Source: Raphanus sativus
Taxonomy: Eukaryota > Streptophyta > Magnoliopsida > Brassicales > Brassicaceae
Reading direction: 5' to 3'
DNA length: 64,000 nucleotides
Assembly: GCF_000801105.2 (NCBI RefSeq)
Contig: NC_079516.1
Location: 43,566,908 to 43,630,907, forward strand
Numbering within the stretch: position 1 is the first letter of the stretch; the number at the start of each line of letters is the position of its first letter. Below, piece after piece: positions 23,254 through 35,412 of the stretch. A program made the translations under genes and the position numbers. The notes under the pieces are model-generated. The model saw only the letters and a program-made list of their open reading frames with translations. It was not told the origin of the DNA and did not search any database.

Positions 23254-24402
23254 TCAAGAGTCACGCAATAATACATCATTATGCCTTGTATTAACAACCC
23301 TACAGTTAACTCTAACCTCACCAGGTCTCCCAGATTGCAAATCACCCAACTTCACCATCCCTTCTTCAAAAGCTCTAAAGAACTCACCTTGATCCTCGCT
23401 AAACCACTTCACATACCCTCTCGTCTCTCTACTCGTGTACAGAGTCTGATCAGAGTTAAGAAACCCTCTCCCTGAAACCAAGTCTTTGAAGTACTGATTA
23501 TCAAAAACCCGAGGCGTCGCATCTAGATCACCGGTCACGTTCTCGTCTCCACCCAAAGGACAAAGCTTGTTAAGCTTCTTCCTGTAAACCGGTTCGAGAG
23601 CCGGATCCGGTTTACCAGAACCGGATTGGTTATAAAGCCTGAACATGATCGAAAAACACCGACCTTTACCAATCGAGTGTGATCCAGACAAAGCCACCAT
23701 GTCTTTAACCGAAAGATCGAATCTTTCGAAGAGATCGACCAAGAACGTCGCGTTCGCTCTCGGGCTCGGCATTATGTCGTCCGAATCTTTCTGACTCGCT
23801 GTTAAACTGTCTTTCCTCCCTAGCTTCACTTCCCAGTCCGGTCCTCCTGTCTGGTTTTTTCCCAAAAGAACCGAAATTACTAAACCAACTAAACCGGGAA
23901 AGTTCGGGGGGTTTTGAGTTTTCTTACAAGAGCAACGGCGTCACGAGAAGCCATGATGACGATGTCGGCACAGGAGACAGTAGCGGGACAAGCTTTCTCT
24001 AGAGCTTCTTTGATGTCGTCTACAACTTCGAAAGATCTCAGTGAATCGATGTTGGAAAGTGATAGTTTTTCACCGAGCATGTTGGGTGTGTCGTCAAGCA
24101 ACACGGACCCGTCACATCCCTTGAAGCAGAAAAAATAACAGAAAAGCTTTCAGATTTAGAAAAATCAAGGAGAGAGAGAGATTGGTTGTGTTTATTACAT
24201 TAACGAAGCAGTCGTGAAACTGGAGACGCATAACCGAGGCGACGCTTCTGGCTTCTCTGATCATGGCTTTCTTCATTTCGTTTCTCACGATGGATTCAGC
24301 TTCAGGGCATGTTTCGCTGTAGAATCTTGGTCGGAGAATTTCACCGGTGGCTACCGTCAAGAGAAGTAGGTAGATGATGAGATGGGGAAGAGGAAGAGAC
24401 AT
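23254..24402 (-). CDS. PRX17: Class III peroxidase, PRX17-like
   Basis: Three exons on the minus strand: 24402-24199, 24119-23928 and 23850-23254, giving 330 residues with GT-AG introns of 79 and 77 bp. I chose the second Met (MSLPLPHL) because it leads straight into a signal peptide of about 22 residues ending near TGE; an upstream in-frame ATG would add five residues. Family marks are the distal site RLQFHDCF, the proximal histidine in SGSHSIGKGRC, and eight cysteines in the usual order for four disulfides. Class III peroxidases are secreted haem enzymes that oxidise phenolics with H2O2 in the cell wall. Sequence and position match Arabidopsis At2g22420 (PRX17) as I remember it. A TATATA at about 24474-24480 lies roughly 75 bp upstream of the start. 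Confidence 0.92.
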
Positions 24403-24710
24403 ACTTTCTTTTTTCAATTATTAAATGTTTTTTTTTTTTCCTTGCTTTTTGTTTGGGTTTTGGAAGAAAGAAGAGATATATAGAGAGTTTTTTGGTGGTT
24501 TTCGAGAATGATTGCTTTAGATGGGGTTTTGTGTAAGTGTGGTGGTGAGCTTCCAAATGTCATTTTATGTGATTTAATGAAATAATCTATCTAGTTTATT
24601 AGAATTATTAAACTATTTTTACGATAAAATAATTATGCTAATTTTTAGAATTAAGATTTATATTATATTAAAATAGAAATATTATACGAATTGAATATAA
24701 CAAAATTATA
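24403..24710. promoter_or_regulatory. PRX17 upstream region
   Basis: The gene strand carries TCTCTATATATCTC at about 24471-24484, a plausible TATA box. The rest is AT-rich spacer without further recognisable sites. Confidence 0.4.
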
Positions 24711-24965
24711 CTTCCTCCGTTTCTATATAAGTGTCATTTTGACATTTTTCACATATTAAGAAAATGATGAAAATATATGTAAGTTGTTATTAATTACGTT
24801 TCTCTGACCAATAGTATTTGAGATAAATAAAATTATTTATAAAATCAATGCAGTTTGAAATTAGTTTTCAACTGAAAGTAAGTATAATTTGCATTAGAAT
24901 TGTAAATTGTCACTTTTTGTATAACAAAAAAGGTTAAAATAACATTTATTATGAAATATAAGGAG
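24711..24965. mobile_element. Stowaway-like MITE
   Basis: CTTCCTCCGTTTCTATATAAG at the left end and TATGAAATATAAGGAG at the right end form an imperfect inverted repeat, with TA on both sides. It lies about 310 bp upstream of the PRX17 start. Confidence 0.65.
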
Positions 24966-25709
24966 TATTGAATTAGTAAATTAACCATTTTTGAATTCTT
25001 TTACTTAAATAACTATTTATCATTCGGTGATAAAACCGGTTAAAATTTACAAACTATGTGATACTTTTATACAATAGTTAAATTATTAATATATATATTA
25101 AATTTTATTTCTATAACTATATATTATATTCTTTTATTTTTGAAACTCACAACAATACACTACTTAAAATAATTATATACAAAATATAGTAGTAGTATAT
25201 TATTACTTACTTTATGTATCATTTACAAAATATGCTATTAGAAAACTTCGAAATTTTTGTTCATTAAATATATTAGTGACAAACTAATTTCAATTATTAA
25301 TTGTATTTTTGAATATAAGAAAGCCTGTTGAAAATATAAAACAATCTTATCAAAAATTCAAATATATTTTTAAAATAATGAATTAATTTAGTAACAAAAA
25401 TACTAAAAATCATATAATCTTCTAAACAAAATATAGCTGTGTAATTTTTCTAATTTCACTTGAAAAATATACAATTTTGAGGATAAATATTCCAGATTTT
25501 AATAATGATAAAACAATATACAATAAAGTACATTTTTGAAATGAAATAGTAAAAATTTATGCTGTAAAAACGAAATTAATATAATTAAAGTATATATTTG
25601 AAATGAAATAACAAAATAAATTATGTTGTAAATATAAAAAATAATATAAAATCTTAATTTAATAACAAAGTGTCAGAAAACTTAATACCATGACATCCAA
25701 ACTATCTTA

Positions 25710-26545
25710 TATCGATAAAATTTACTAAATAATAAAATTATTTTATCTAAACAGGATAATGTATTTACAGAACTTATTCACTAATCGTGGTCAATGTTCA
25801 TAGATAGAGGTTGTTAGTGAAAACACATTATAACATTCTAAGCCATCTTTTGATTTTGTAGAATGCTACTATGTATAAAATTTACTAAAATAATAAATGT
25901 ATGTTATTTAAACAGAATAATGTATTCACATAAGGTTACTTTAGGTTCCAAATATTTTTCAACATTAATCATGGTCAATGTTCATAGATAGAAATTGTTA
26001 AGTGAAAACACATTTATAACATTCAAAGCCAAATTTTGACTTTGTAGAAGGCTACCTCTTCTGTTTCAGATCAATTGTCATTATAGGGTAAATTTTTCGT
26101 TTCGAAATAAATATCCTTTTAGAATTTCAATGCAAAAATTTATCATCAAATTTTTCCAGTTTATTTTTATATTGGTTGAAATATGATTAAGTGTATAGGT
26201 AATTTCGTTTTTATTTTGAAAATATTGTTTTTATTTTGAAAATATACAAAACCATATGTTTTATTAATATGTGTGCATAAACGTTGAACGACAATTAAAT
26301 TGAAACAAAATGAATACTATGTATAAAATCTATTAAAACAATAAACTTATATTATTTAAACATATTAAAACAATAAACTTATATTATTTAAACAGAAAAT
26401 GTATTTACAGAACATTGCTGTAGCTTCCAAATATTTTTTTCAGCATTAATAATTGTCAATGTCATAGATAGAGGTTGCTAATCAAATAGTAAAAGTACAT
26501 TTTTAACATTCAAAGCCAATTTTTGACTGTGTATAATGGGAATAT
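25710..26545. repeat. Three diverged tandem repeats of 165-230 bp
   Basis: The ordered words ATAAAAT(T)TACTAAA, AACAG(G)ATAATGTATT, GGTCAATGTTCATAGATAGA, AACATTCAAAGCCA and TTTTGACTTTGTA recur from about 25710, 25874 and 26317. Copy three holds a further 32-bp direct duplication (26331-26362 and 26363-26394). No coding capacity. Confidence 0.7.
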
Positions 26546-26844
26546 ATTCCAGTTATTGACAGTTTTTTTTTCATCTTTTTCATCGCCGATTAGAAAATTT
26601 ATTACAAAATTTAAATGTATATATAACAGAAAATTCTACTCCTACTAATGATAATACTATAAATCTTGATCAATTGTGGTTAATCTATAGACTATATAAA
26701 AACTACGTAAATAATACCAATAATTTTGTTTTGTTCCTAGAGAGGACTATATGAAACCTTTTTAATTCTTCAAATTTGTGGGAGCTGAATGTTAATCATT
26801 CATGTAACTGGATTTGAAAATGTGTATATAATGTAGGATTTTTA

Positions 26845-27104
26845 GAGCATCAGCATTGAAGTATTATAAGTGGAGATTACACAATTCCCAAAAAAAAAAA
26901 TTAAAATAAGCTGATTTTGTTGAACCTCTTCCTCATGAGCTTTTCCCACTGATCCATATCATCACTATTTCGCAGGTCCTACGACATTTGGCAGTCCGCG
27001 GTTCATTTGATTATTAAATTTTTCTTAAAAAAAATCAAACAGTAAAAAAATAAAAATAAATAAAATTTGTGAACCTCCCCATAGGAGTCACCATGAGGAT
27101 GCTC
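26845..27104. mobile_element. Tourist/Harbinger-like MITE, 260 bp
   Basis: GAGCATCAGCATTGAAG at the left and CATGAGGATGCTC at the right are inverted ends. TTA is duplicated on both sides (26842-26844, 27105-27107), the Harbinger hallmark. Related to the element at 11703-12055. Confidence 0.7.
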
Positions 27105-28817
27105 TTAGTTGGATTGTTTGTGGCTTCCCAAATCGGATTTGATATCTCAACCAGTTTCTGGTACAATAATTGAATAGTCTTGGAGTCGTTGACTGGGTAA
27201 ACAAGATAAAGTGGACCAATAAGAGTCTTTGGATTTGCCAATCAATCAATAGTGACTTATGGTACTAGAACCACATGCGGTGGACAACGTCATCTAAAAG
27301 CAGAAATCCTATCTTAGACAATGTTAATCTAATCCATATAACATGCTAAGCTAGAATATTGATGACATATGAGACGTTCTCTAGATTAGAGACTTGAATT
27401 TCATTCACCATTATGATAGTGAAGTCTGTTGGCATAAAGCGTTATGGTACAAAGGTATATAGCACCAAAACATATCTTTATAAATTGGGTTACAGTCAGT
27501 AACAACTTACATATTGGAGACATATTGAGAAGATAAAGTCTTCGGATTCCTCCAAATTATCTTGTTTACAGTAATTTGGCAATATGTGATTTCACTTTTC
27601 TTCGATTATTCTTATAGTCTGAGATATAATTTTTTTTCTTCTCCAAAGCTCACTTTTCACCTGCTATTTTTATTTCAAGATGACATTAAACATATAAAAG
27701 ACTGTACAAGATATAAGAATGTTGCTATGGTTTTGGAATGAGCTCATCAAACTTCTATACACCCGATGTGTAGTTGGGATAAATTCGAGATTACATTCAT
27801 GACCCTCTAGACAGAGATTAGTAGTCATAATGAATGTTCAAATTATAATTTATACCAACTTGTAGTCATAATGGCCTAGTGGTAGTGCACCGGGTTAGTT
27901 TCCTTGTATCTAGATTTAAACCATCCTATATATGAATGATTATTTCAAAAATCAAAAATTTTAAATGCTGATTTCAGGCATATGTAAATTATGTGCTTAA
28001 AACCTGGAATTTCGATGGTAAAAGAAAATATTTTCATAACTTTTTTTATCGAATATATGTAGCTCTTCGTAAATGTATTTTGGTTTTGTATATGCATGAA
28101 AAGCATTACAGTGAAGAAAACAAATGACAAACGTTTGATCAATGGAATTACCTTCCACAAGATCTTATCTATCTCTCAACCTGGTTTTCTTTGTCCTGAA
28201 AGCAATTTTTGGATTTGCAGATCGCATGTTAAGCGTGAGTTTCTTGCTCTCAAATCTCAAAAAATAATTGAAACAGTTCTTTTAATTAATGAAAAAGAAT
28301 TAAAAATGAAGAATAAAGTAATATTCTTTCTATTTTCAGTTACAAAAAATATATTCTTTCTATTTTAAAATGAGATTATGTTTTAAAAAAAAAATTTTGA
28401 AAAAATATTTATACATTTATTGTATTTTTATTAGTTAAAATTATAAGAATTAAATATTTATTTTTACAGGTTAATTTTATTTAACCTATAAAAACTCTAA
28501 AACATTAATTTTAGAAAACGGGGAGATCATTAATAGTCGGAAAGGTGAATGATCGGCTGTCGTGATATAAGAGGATTGTTATGACATGAGGAGGCAAACA
28601 GTTTGAGCCATTGGTTCATATTTCCTGCAACCTAACGAATTGTCATTTTATTGCATTTCTGAAGTTATTTCTATTTATCTGAAACTTTTAAAAGTGATGT
28701 ACTGACACTATAGTAGGTCGTCATCATTATCATGACTTCGCGTTCGTGGACTCTGGTACGTTGTCGTTTGGAGATATTATGCTGTCCCCATCTTTAGTTG
28801 TCAGTTTTTATTTTGTG
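27105..28817. other. AT-rich spacer with a SINE-like tRNA head
   Basis: At 27869-27930 the plus strand has TGGCCTAGTGGTAGTGC, a good pol III A box, then a degraded B box (GATTTAAACC), suggesting a SINE head. A micro-insertion is listed separately at 28321. No gene is supported; the Arabidopsis neighbour At2g22410 has no recognisable counterpart here. Confidence 0.4.
28321..28366. repeat. Micro-insertion between 16-bp direct repeats
   Basis: ATATTCTTTCTATTTT is repeated identically at 28321-28336 and 28351-28366 around CAGTTACAAAAAAT, an insert ending in an A-run. Confidence 0.6.
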
Positions 28818-29747
28818 TCCGAATGGAACAGCGGGACAAGTGCGGTTCTCCCGCCACATGCAGTTCTCCCGCACTGCATTCACCATTCACTATTTTCTTT
28901 TTGTAAAAGCAGTTCAAGCGGGAGATCTGCATGCAGTTCAATATTTGTTGTCTTTTTGTGGAAAAAGCAGGAGATCTGCATGCAGATCTCATCCGCTAAC
29001 ATTTGGTGATGTTGATCTGCTTTTTTTTTGTCAATAAATAACTTTGTTACAACATATAACTTTAAAATATATTTGTCTAATCTTATGAATATAATATTTT
29101 TACTTTATTTTATTTACAACTTTAATAATACAAAATTATCATTCTCTACTTGTTATTTTTTGTCATATAGTTTTTACTTTTTAAAATAATCATTTTAATA
29201 TAATACATATTTCAATATATTATGTATATCTATAGTAATATAATTTAAATATGTATACTAATGTAAGAGATGTATATTTTGTATCACGCAAATATATGGT
29301 AATATAATTTAAATATGTATACTTATGAAGAGAGATGTATATTTCATTTATATACTTAATTATGATATGTATTATGAAAATATATAGTAATATAATTGAA
29401 ATATGAACAATAATGGAAGATATATATCATTAAATTTTTATTTTAAAATTGTGACATTATGGATTTAGTGCAATAATTTTTGTTATTTATATATTATATT
29501 TATATATTATATACTTTGATATATTTTATTATAATCTTTTAAACATTTAATCTACTTTATTTGGATTTTTTTCATTTAAAACTATAATAACTGTTTGTTC
29601 TGATTGTTCCGCATTTCTCCGGCATGTTCTGTACTTCTCCTGCTTGATCTGCACTTCTCCAGCTTGATCTGCTTGATCTGCACTTCTCCTGCTTGATCCG
29701 CTTAATCCGCTTGATCTGCACTGTTTGAACCGCTTTTACCATTCGAA
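28818..29747. mobile_element. DNA-transposon-like element with subterminal repeats
   Basis: The left end CGAATGGAACAGCGGGACAA and the inverted right end CGAATGGTAAAAGCGGTTCAA are imperfect inverted repeats. Many subterminal copies of GCGGGAGATCTGC / CAGTTCTCCCGC type words follow on the left, and ACTTCTCCTGCTTGATCTGC words on the right (29608-29730). The middle is AT-rich with about three tandem units of roughly 80 bp (29218-29433). This layout fits a non-autonomous hAT- or CACTA-like element. I could not find a target duplication. Confidence 0.5.
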
Positions 29748-30076
29748 GCCTTTATACTACATTACTTTGGACAAACATCATAATTGACACATATGACTCG
29801 AAGTTACCTAGTTCCCTGAAAAACCCCTACAAATTCAAGATTCAGATAAGGAAACACACATGAAGGCCACTGAACTTAAACCATACCAAAAGTCATTAAA
29901 TATTGACTTCATTATATTCTAAAAATAAAATCATAACCGATAATTGTAATAATCAATGTGCTTCTCTCTGTTATCATGCTTGGGAAGATTAAGAAATTTT
30001 TGAGAATATATATGCAATAAAAATAGATTTTACAAAATTAAAGGGTAAACGGGCTTACAGATATATTCTCAAAACC

Positions 30077-30093
30077 AAAACCCTAAGGCCCAT
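30077..30093 (+). promoter_or_regulatory. Telo-box plus site II motif upstream of TRM4B
   Basis: AAAACCCTAA overlaps AGGCCCATT. A telo-box next to a GGCCCA site II element is the known signature of Arabidopsis ribosomal-protein and translation-related promoters. It lies about 135-150 bp before the TRM4B start codon. Confidence 0.7.
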
Positions 30094-30226
30094 TAACAAA
30101 GCCCTCAGTAGAGAAAACGAAGAAGAGCCATCGTCACTTTGCTTTTCACTCCTTTCCCCAGAAGAGATTTTACGAGTCCCGGCGGCGGAAAAATACAACC
30201 TTTCTTTCCCGACGAGAGCTAGCACA

Positions 30227-33200
30227 ATGGGAAGAGGAAGACACAGAGGTCGTTCTCAGCGGAAACATTTCAAAGAAAGCAGAGAGAATGTCTGGAAACG
30301 CCCCAAGACCGATCCTACCGTCGACGCTTCCGACAACTCCGCTGCTGACAGACCTAACTGGCAACCTATTCCGACAGATAACCCTAACTTCGAGGAGTAT
30401 TACAAGGTGACACACTCGTTGGTTCTGTCTCGAAATCGTGACAGCTTATGTCTTCTTCTTATTTTTTTTCAGCTATTTTTAGGGTTTAGGGTTTTGATTT
30501 TAATGGCTATTTTTTCATTGATTGATGGATTCGATTTAGTAGTGATTGGAAAGTCTTGTGATTGTGTGTGTGTAGGAACAAGGGATAGTGAAAGCAGAAG
30601 AGTGGGATGTGTTCATGGAGATTCTTCGTAAGCCTTTGCCTGCTGCCTTTAGGGTTAACTCCAAGTAATGTTTTTTTTTTCCTCCTACTCTTCACTATTT
30701 AATTTGTTCATAGTATCAGTGAGGTTTTAGGGTTTTGTTCCAATGTAAAATTAAAAAAAAAAGTTATTAACTGCAACTTGGATGGCTTGAGGTTTCAGAT
30801 TCTAACTAGATGCCTCCTCTCTCTTTATGATTTTGCAGTAGCCAGTTTTGCGATGATATTATATCAATATTGGAGAATGACTTCGTTAAATCTCTTCAGG
30901 CTGAGGTAAAGCTACAATGTCTGTTATTGATATCATATACTTGAAAATTTGGTTGAGTTTCACATTGTTTTTTTTTTTTTTTTGCTCTTTAGGCCATAGA
31001 AGGTGGTGAATTGGAGGCTATTAAGCCACTGCCTTGGTACCCGAAGAACCTCGCTTGGCATTCTAATTTTTCTAGGAAGGAGATTAGGAAACATAAGACA
31101 CTTGAGAGGTATCTTTTTTTTTTTTGTCACAAGCATTTGAACGTTTCTCGTTACTCTGGTAATTTTAGTGTATGGTTGAATAGATAGCTGTGTTACACAT
31201 GATGGGGTTCTCCTTTGTTGTGTTCTGCAGGTTTCATGAATTTCTGAAATTAGAAAACGAAGTTGGAAACATTACCAGGCAGGAAGCTGTTAGCATGGTA
31301 AGATAGCTTACTATTATTCTCTTCCACTGTTGTTTTGTTCTTCTTCGTTACTAATATTTATAAACCCTTGTTGAATTTTAACCATGCAGGTACCTCCTCT
31401 ATTCCTAGACGTACATCCAGATCATTTTGTACTTGACAGTGAGTTAATTTTCATTTGATATAAAATGTCTTCAAAGGGCTCAAAGAAGTATCGAAAGGAA
31501 CAGATGTCATTGACCATAAGACTTTATCCACTGATCACTTATCTCCTGTTTGTGTCTGAGCAGTGTGTGCTGCACCTGGTTCCAAAACATTTCAACTGCT
31601 CGAGATTATACATGGAGCATCAGAACCAGGGACTCTACCTAATGGAATGGTTTGTATTGCTCTTACATATTTTTTTTTTAATTTACAAAGTCTGGATTTA
31701 TGTAGATGGATGATTAAAAATCAGGTGGTGGCTAACGATGTTGATTTCCAAAGATCTAACCTTCTTATCCACCAAACAAAGAGAATGTGCACATCAAACT
31801 TGATAGTGACTAACCACGAAGGGCAACAGTTTCCCGGTTGCCGCTTGAACAAGTCCCGAGCTTCCGAGAAAGGACTAAGTGAAGATATGCCCATTAATCA
31901 ACTTTCCTTTGACCGTGTTCTCTGTGATGTTCCGTGCAGTGGTGATGGTACACTACGCAAAGCTCCAGACATCTGGCGGAAATGGTGTTTTCACGTTTGC
32001 CTTTTCTGCTTTCTCCCCTATTAGCCTTTTTATGAGGCATCTGTTGTTGAAATTCTAATTTCTTTTGGTTTCTGCAACAGGAACTCTGGAATGGGCAATG
32101 GACTTCATAGCCTACAGGTTATTCTCGCTATGAGGGGTAAGCCTATTCTTCTTTGTTCCAATTAATTTTCAATTAAGATTGCTCCTAGATTGACTCGCCT
32201 GTCTTAAATATGGATTCTTGGATGTTGTTCAGGTTTGTCACTTTTGAAAGTTGGCGGGAAAATGATATACTCAACCTGCTCAATGAACCCGGTTGAGGAT
32301 GAAGCCGTTGTTGCTGAGGTAACTACTTCACCTTCCATTATGAATGTGCTTACTGGTGTTGTGTGGATTCGTATAAACTCTCTGATTGTATTTTAGATTC
32401 TAAGGAGGTGTGGAGACTCTGTTGAACTTGTAGATGTTTCCGACAAGCTTCCTGAACTTATACGAAGACCAGGCCTTAAGACGTGGAAGGTCTGTTCCTA
32501 CTAGAATTCAGTCTTACTGAACAAAAAACTCTTTCTATAAAGTCTAATGGGGATTACTCATGTAAATTCGCCTCGTCTCTGTTGGGTCCAGGTGCGTGAT
32601 AAAGGTGCGTGGTTTACTTCTTACAAAGACGTTCCTCAAAACAGAAGAGGCGGAGTTCTTGTGAGCATGTTTCCTTCTGGGAAAAACCTAACTGACTCAA
32701 CTCAGAATAATGAGAATGGTGGTGGAAACGCCAGTGAAGATGGATGCAAAGAAACCAATAAACCTTTAGTGGATTCATTTCCTGATGAACAAGTTGTTGA
32801 AGTCTCTGATCTTCCACTTGAGCGATGCATGAGGATAATACCTCATGATCAAAACACTGGAGCCTTTTTCATCGCTGTCCTTCACAAAGTTTCACCCCTG
32901 CCAGGTGAAATATTTTTCTTTTAGAAAGAACATGTATTCCTAAATCATTGATTGATAATCACCACTGGTTCTTAAGAACTTATCGTTACTATTCTCACAG
33001 AATTTCAGGAGAAACCAAATCCGAGGAAACACTCATCTACTAAAACTGCTGAGTCGACTGACAAGTCCCCAGCTGAAGAAGCGGTTGTCACTGCTGATGC
33101 TGAACCAGTAGAGAGTCCAGTTGAAAAAGTTATAGAAGCAGATGCAAACAATGAGAAAGATGAGAGCTTGGTGGAGCCTGAGAAGAAAAACACAGAGGGA

Positions 33201-34128
33201 GAAACCATCACAGAAGAGAAAGAAGCCAACAGTTCGATTCACGCAGGAGACAAGAGAAAAGTACCAATGCAAGGGAAGTGGAAAAGCTTTGACCCAGTTG
33301 TCTTCCTGAAAGACGAGACGTTGATCGATACCATCAAGGAGTTTTACGGTATCAGAGATGAATCATTCCCATTGTATGGTCACCTCGTGACAAGAAACAC
33401 TGACACAAGCAGCGTGAAGAGGATTTACTACGTTTCGAAATCGGTCAAGGAGGTTCTTCAGCTGAATTTCGCAGTCGGACAGCAGCTTAAGATTGCTTCC
33501 GTTGGCCTCAAGATGTTTGTAAGTAACTAAATCTCTAACCACTCATCTCTGGTTTGTTATATTAATTGTAAACTGTTTGAAACGCAGGAGAGACAAACGG
33601 CAAAAGAAGGTGGAAGCAAGCCTTGCTCATTCCGTATATCATCAGAGGGGCTACCAGTGATCCTTCCATACATCACCAAACAAGTTCTTTACAGTCCAAT
33701 GGCAGACTTCAAACATCTTCTGGAGTACAAGTCAATCAAGTTTCCAGATTTTGTCAATAAACAGTTGGGACAGAAAGCAATTGACCTTGTCCTTGGATGC
33801 TGCGTGGTGATTCTCAGCGACGGTGCGTTTCTGTTCTGGTTTTAATGTTAGATGCTTTATAGGTCATGCATGATGATGTGTGTGTGTTTTTTTTTAAACA
33901 GTTTTGGTTGTATCTATCTCAGGTGAAGAGGCAGTGAAAGTGGATGCATCAACAATAGCTATCAGTTGCTGGAGAGGGAAGAACAGTTTGGGTGTTATGG
34001 TAACTTCTGCTGATTGCCAGGAGTTGCTAGAGAGACTTGCTGAGAGAACAACACCCAAAAGCGAAGGTGGTTCGGTTAATGAGAGCAATGGCGATTCGGG
34101 TGGTCCTGGAGCTATGGAGACAGTTTAA
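30227..34128 (+). CDS. TRM4B: tRNA (cytosine-5) methyltransferase, NSUN2/TRM4B-like
   Basis: Fifteen exons: 30227-30406, 30576-30664, 30839-30905, 30993-31108, 31231-31297, 31390-31438, 31564-31649, 31725-31984, 32081-32136, 32233-32318, 32397-32489, 32592-32904, 33001-33518, 33588-33822 and 33923-34128. All joins are GT-AG and keep frame, giving 806 residues. The SAM-binding motif [10 protein letters not shown] spans the exon 6/7 junction (about 189-198), motif IV is CDVPCSGDG (about 284-292) and motif VI is STCSMNP (about 336); the two cysteines in PCS and TCS are the NSUN catalytic pair. The family makes 5-methylcytosine in tRNA and other RNAs. The N-terminus is basic ([13 protein letters not shown]). 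The last acceptor is ambiguous: 33901 is an alternative to 33922 and would add seven residues. Length and position fit At2g22400. Confidence 0.92.
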
Positions 34129-34339
34129 AAAGCCTTCATTTCAGAATCATAACTTGAGATCTTACTCCATTGTTGCGTTTTTTTTTTTTTGGATTGTTCA
34201 TCTTTTCAAGTTCCTTTACATTTAAGCAATCATGATAGTATATCATATTATGACTTTGATGAATGGATAGACGAGAAGATTTTATATTTCCAAAAGCTGA
34301 AACCACTTGAGTAGAGCGTTTTCATCAAATCGGTGTTTA

Positions 34340-34440
34340 CATCAAATAGTAGGATTAACGTTTTGTTATGTCGTAAACAAGCATTTCAACACCAACATAT
34401 CCTCTGTAGTCGGGGCTAGTAACAGCTCTGTATCTGCTTA
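34340..34440 (-). pseudogene. RABA4E-like Rab GTPase relic
   Basis: The minus strand reads RYRAVTSPDYRG, then YVGVEMLVYDITKR, then a stop where Rab11/RABA proteins have KRQSF (CAA to TAA), then S and decayed sequence ending in M. This is the stretch after the WDTAGQE box of RABA GTPases. No other exon is intact. Arabidopsis has RABA4E (At2g22390, from memory) at this place, so this is the local remnant of that gene. Confidence 0.7.
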
Positions 34441-34717
34441 GAACAAAAGAACCATAATGTCACTGGTCGAAGCAGCCACATCGCTATGATCTTCTCCTGG
34501 GAAACTGATGAAGTACTAATCAGCGGAACTCATGGGAACACCTTTTTTTTTGTTATCAGAAGAGGAGAATTAGTGGTGAGAAGCGAGTTGAGAGATGGCG
34601 TCCTCACACTTGTATTTTACATGTTATAGTTCGATGTGTATCAAATCGATTGTGGTGGAAGACCAAAACGAGACTCAGAACTGTTAGAAAGGTAATTAAG
34701 ATATAAAATAAAAAAGT

Positions 34718-34791
34718 TGGCCTATACAGGTTTCGAACCTGTGACCTTCGCGTTATTAGCACGACGCTCTAACCAACTGAGCTAATAGGCC
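34718..34791 (-). tRNA. tRNA-Ile (AAT)
   Basis: The minus strand folds into a canonical cloverleaf of 73 nt plus discriminator A: acceptor GGCCTAT/ATAGGCC, D-stem GCTC/GAGC, anticodon stem TCGTG/CGCGA with loop CTAATAA (anticodon AAT), and TTCGAAA in the T loop. No intron. A run of six T follows on the gene strand (ACTTTTTTATTTT), a pol III terminator. Confidence 0.96.
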
Positions 34792-35061
34792 TTTGGATTT
34801 TGTTTCTCACGAAAATATTATGTTTGGTTAAGTACCGAATTGGCAACAATTGCAGAATCTGACGAGAATCGCTGGATCCCAGCCGGATCATTATATGATT
34901 GCTGAAAAATCTTTTTTATGGTAACTTATATTGCTGTTGTGGCAGGAAGTAGGTTCAAAATCGAAAGTGATAAGGTGTAGGTTAAAGAGCTTGAGCTATT
35001 TGGCACTGTTACCATTTACTCTCTTAGTTCATGTTTAAGCCCATTTCAAGGGTTTATGTAA

Positions 35062-35315
35062 GAGCAGGTCCAATGGTGTATCTTTGGGTTCGAAAACCTA
35101 GGTAAGTTTTTAAACTTATTTAAATTTTTCTTTTTTGTTAAAAAAAAAACCAATCGTAGGATCTTACATGGTAGTGAGACTCGTGAACAGTAACAAACCT
35201 AATCCTTATCTAAAAATTATTTTGCCAAAAATCCTTAATTTTAATAGTTCCCACATGATATTTAATTGATTAATCCTTAAAGATTATTGGGTAAGGATCT
35301 CCATTGGACCTATCC
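35062..35315. mobile_element. Harbinger-like MITE, 254 bp
   Basis: GAGCAGGTCCAATGG and inverted GATAGGTCCAATGG form the ends. TAA lies directly outside on both sides (35059-35061, 35316-35318). Non-coding. Confidence 0.7.
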
Positions 35316-35412
35316 TAATAAAGAAAACCTGTTGGAGAGGTAGGAAATCATTTATCAACAAATTAAGTTAATTCCTAATGTCGACACGGATGAAATTCTT
35401 GCTGCCACTACC

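Noticed and set aside
31563..32024. Separate short genes within 30.2-34.1 kb
   Set aside because: All the open frames there are single exons of TRM4B joined by in-phase GT-AG introns.
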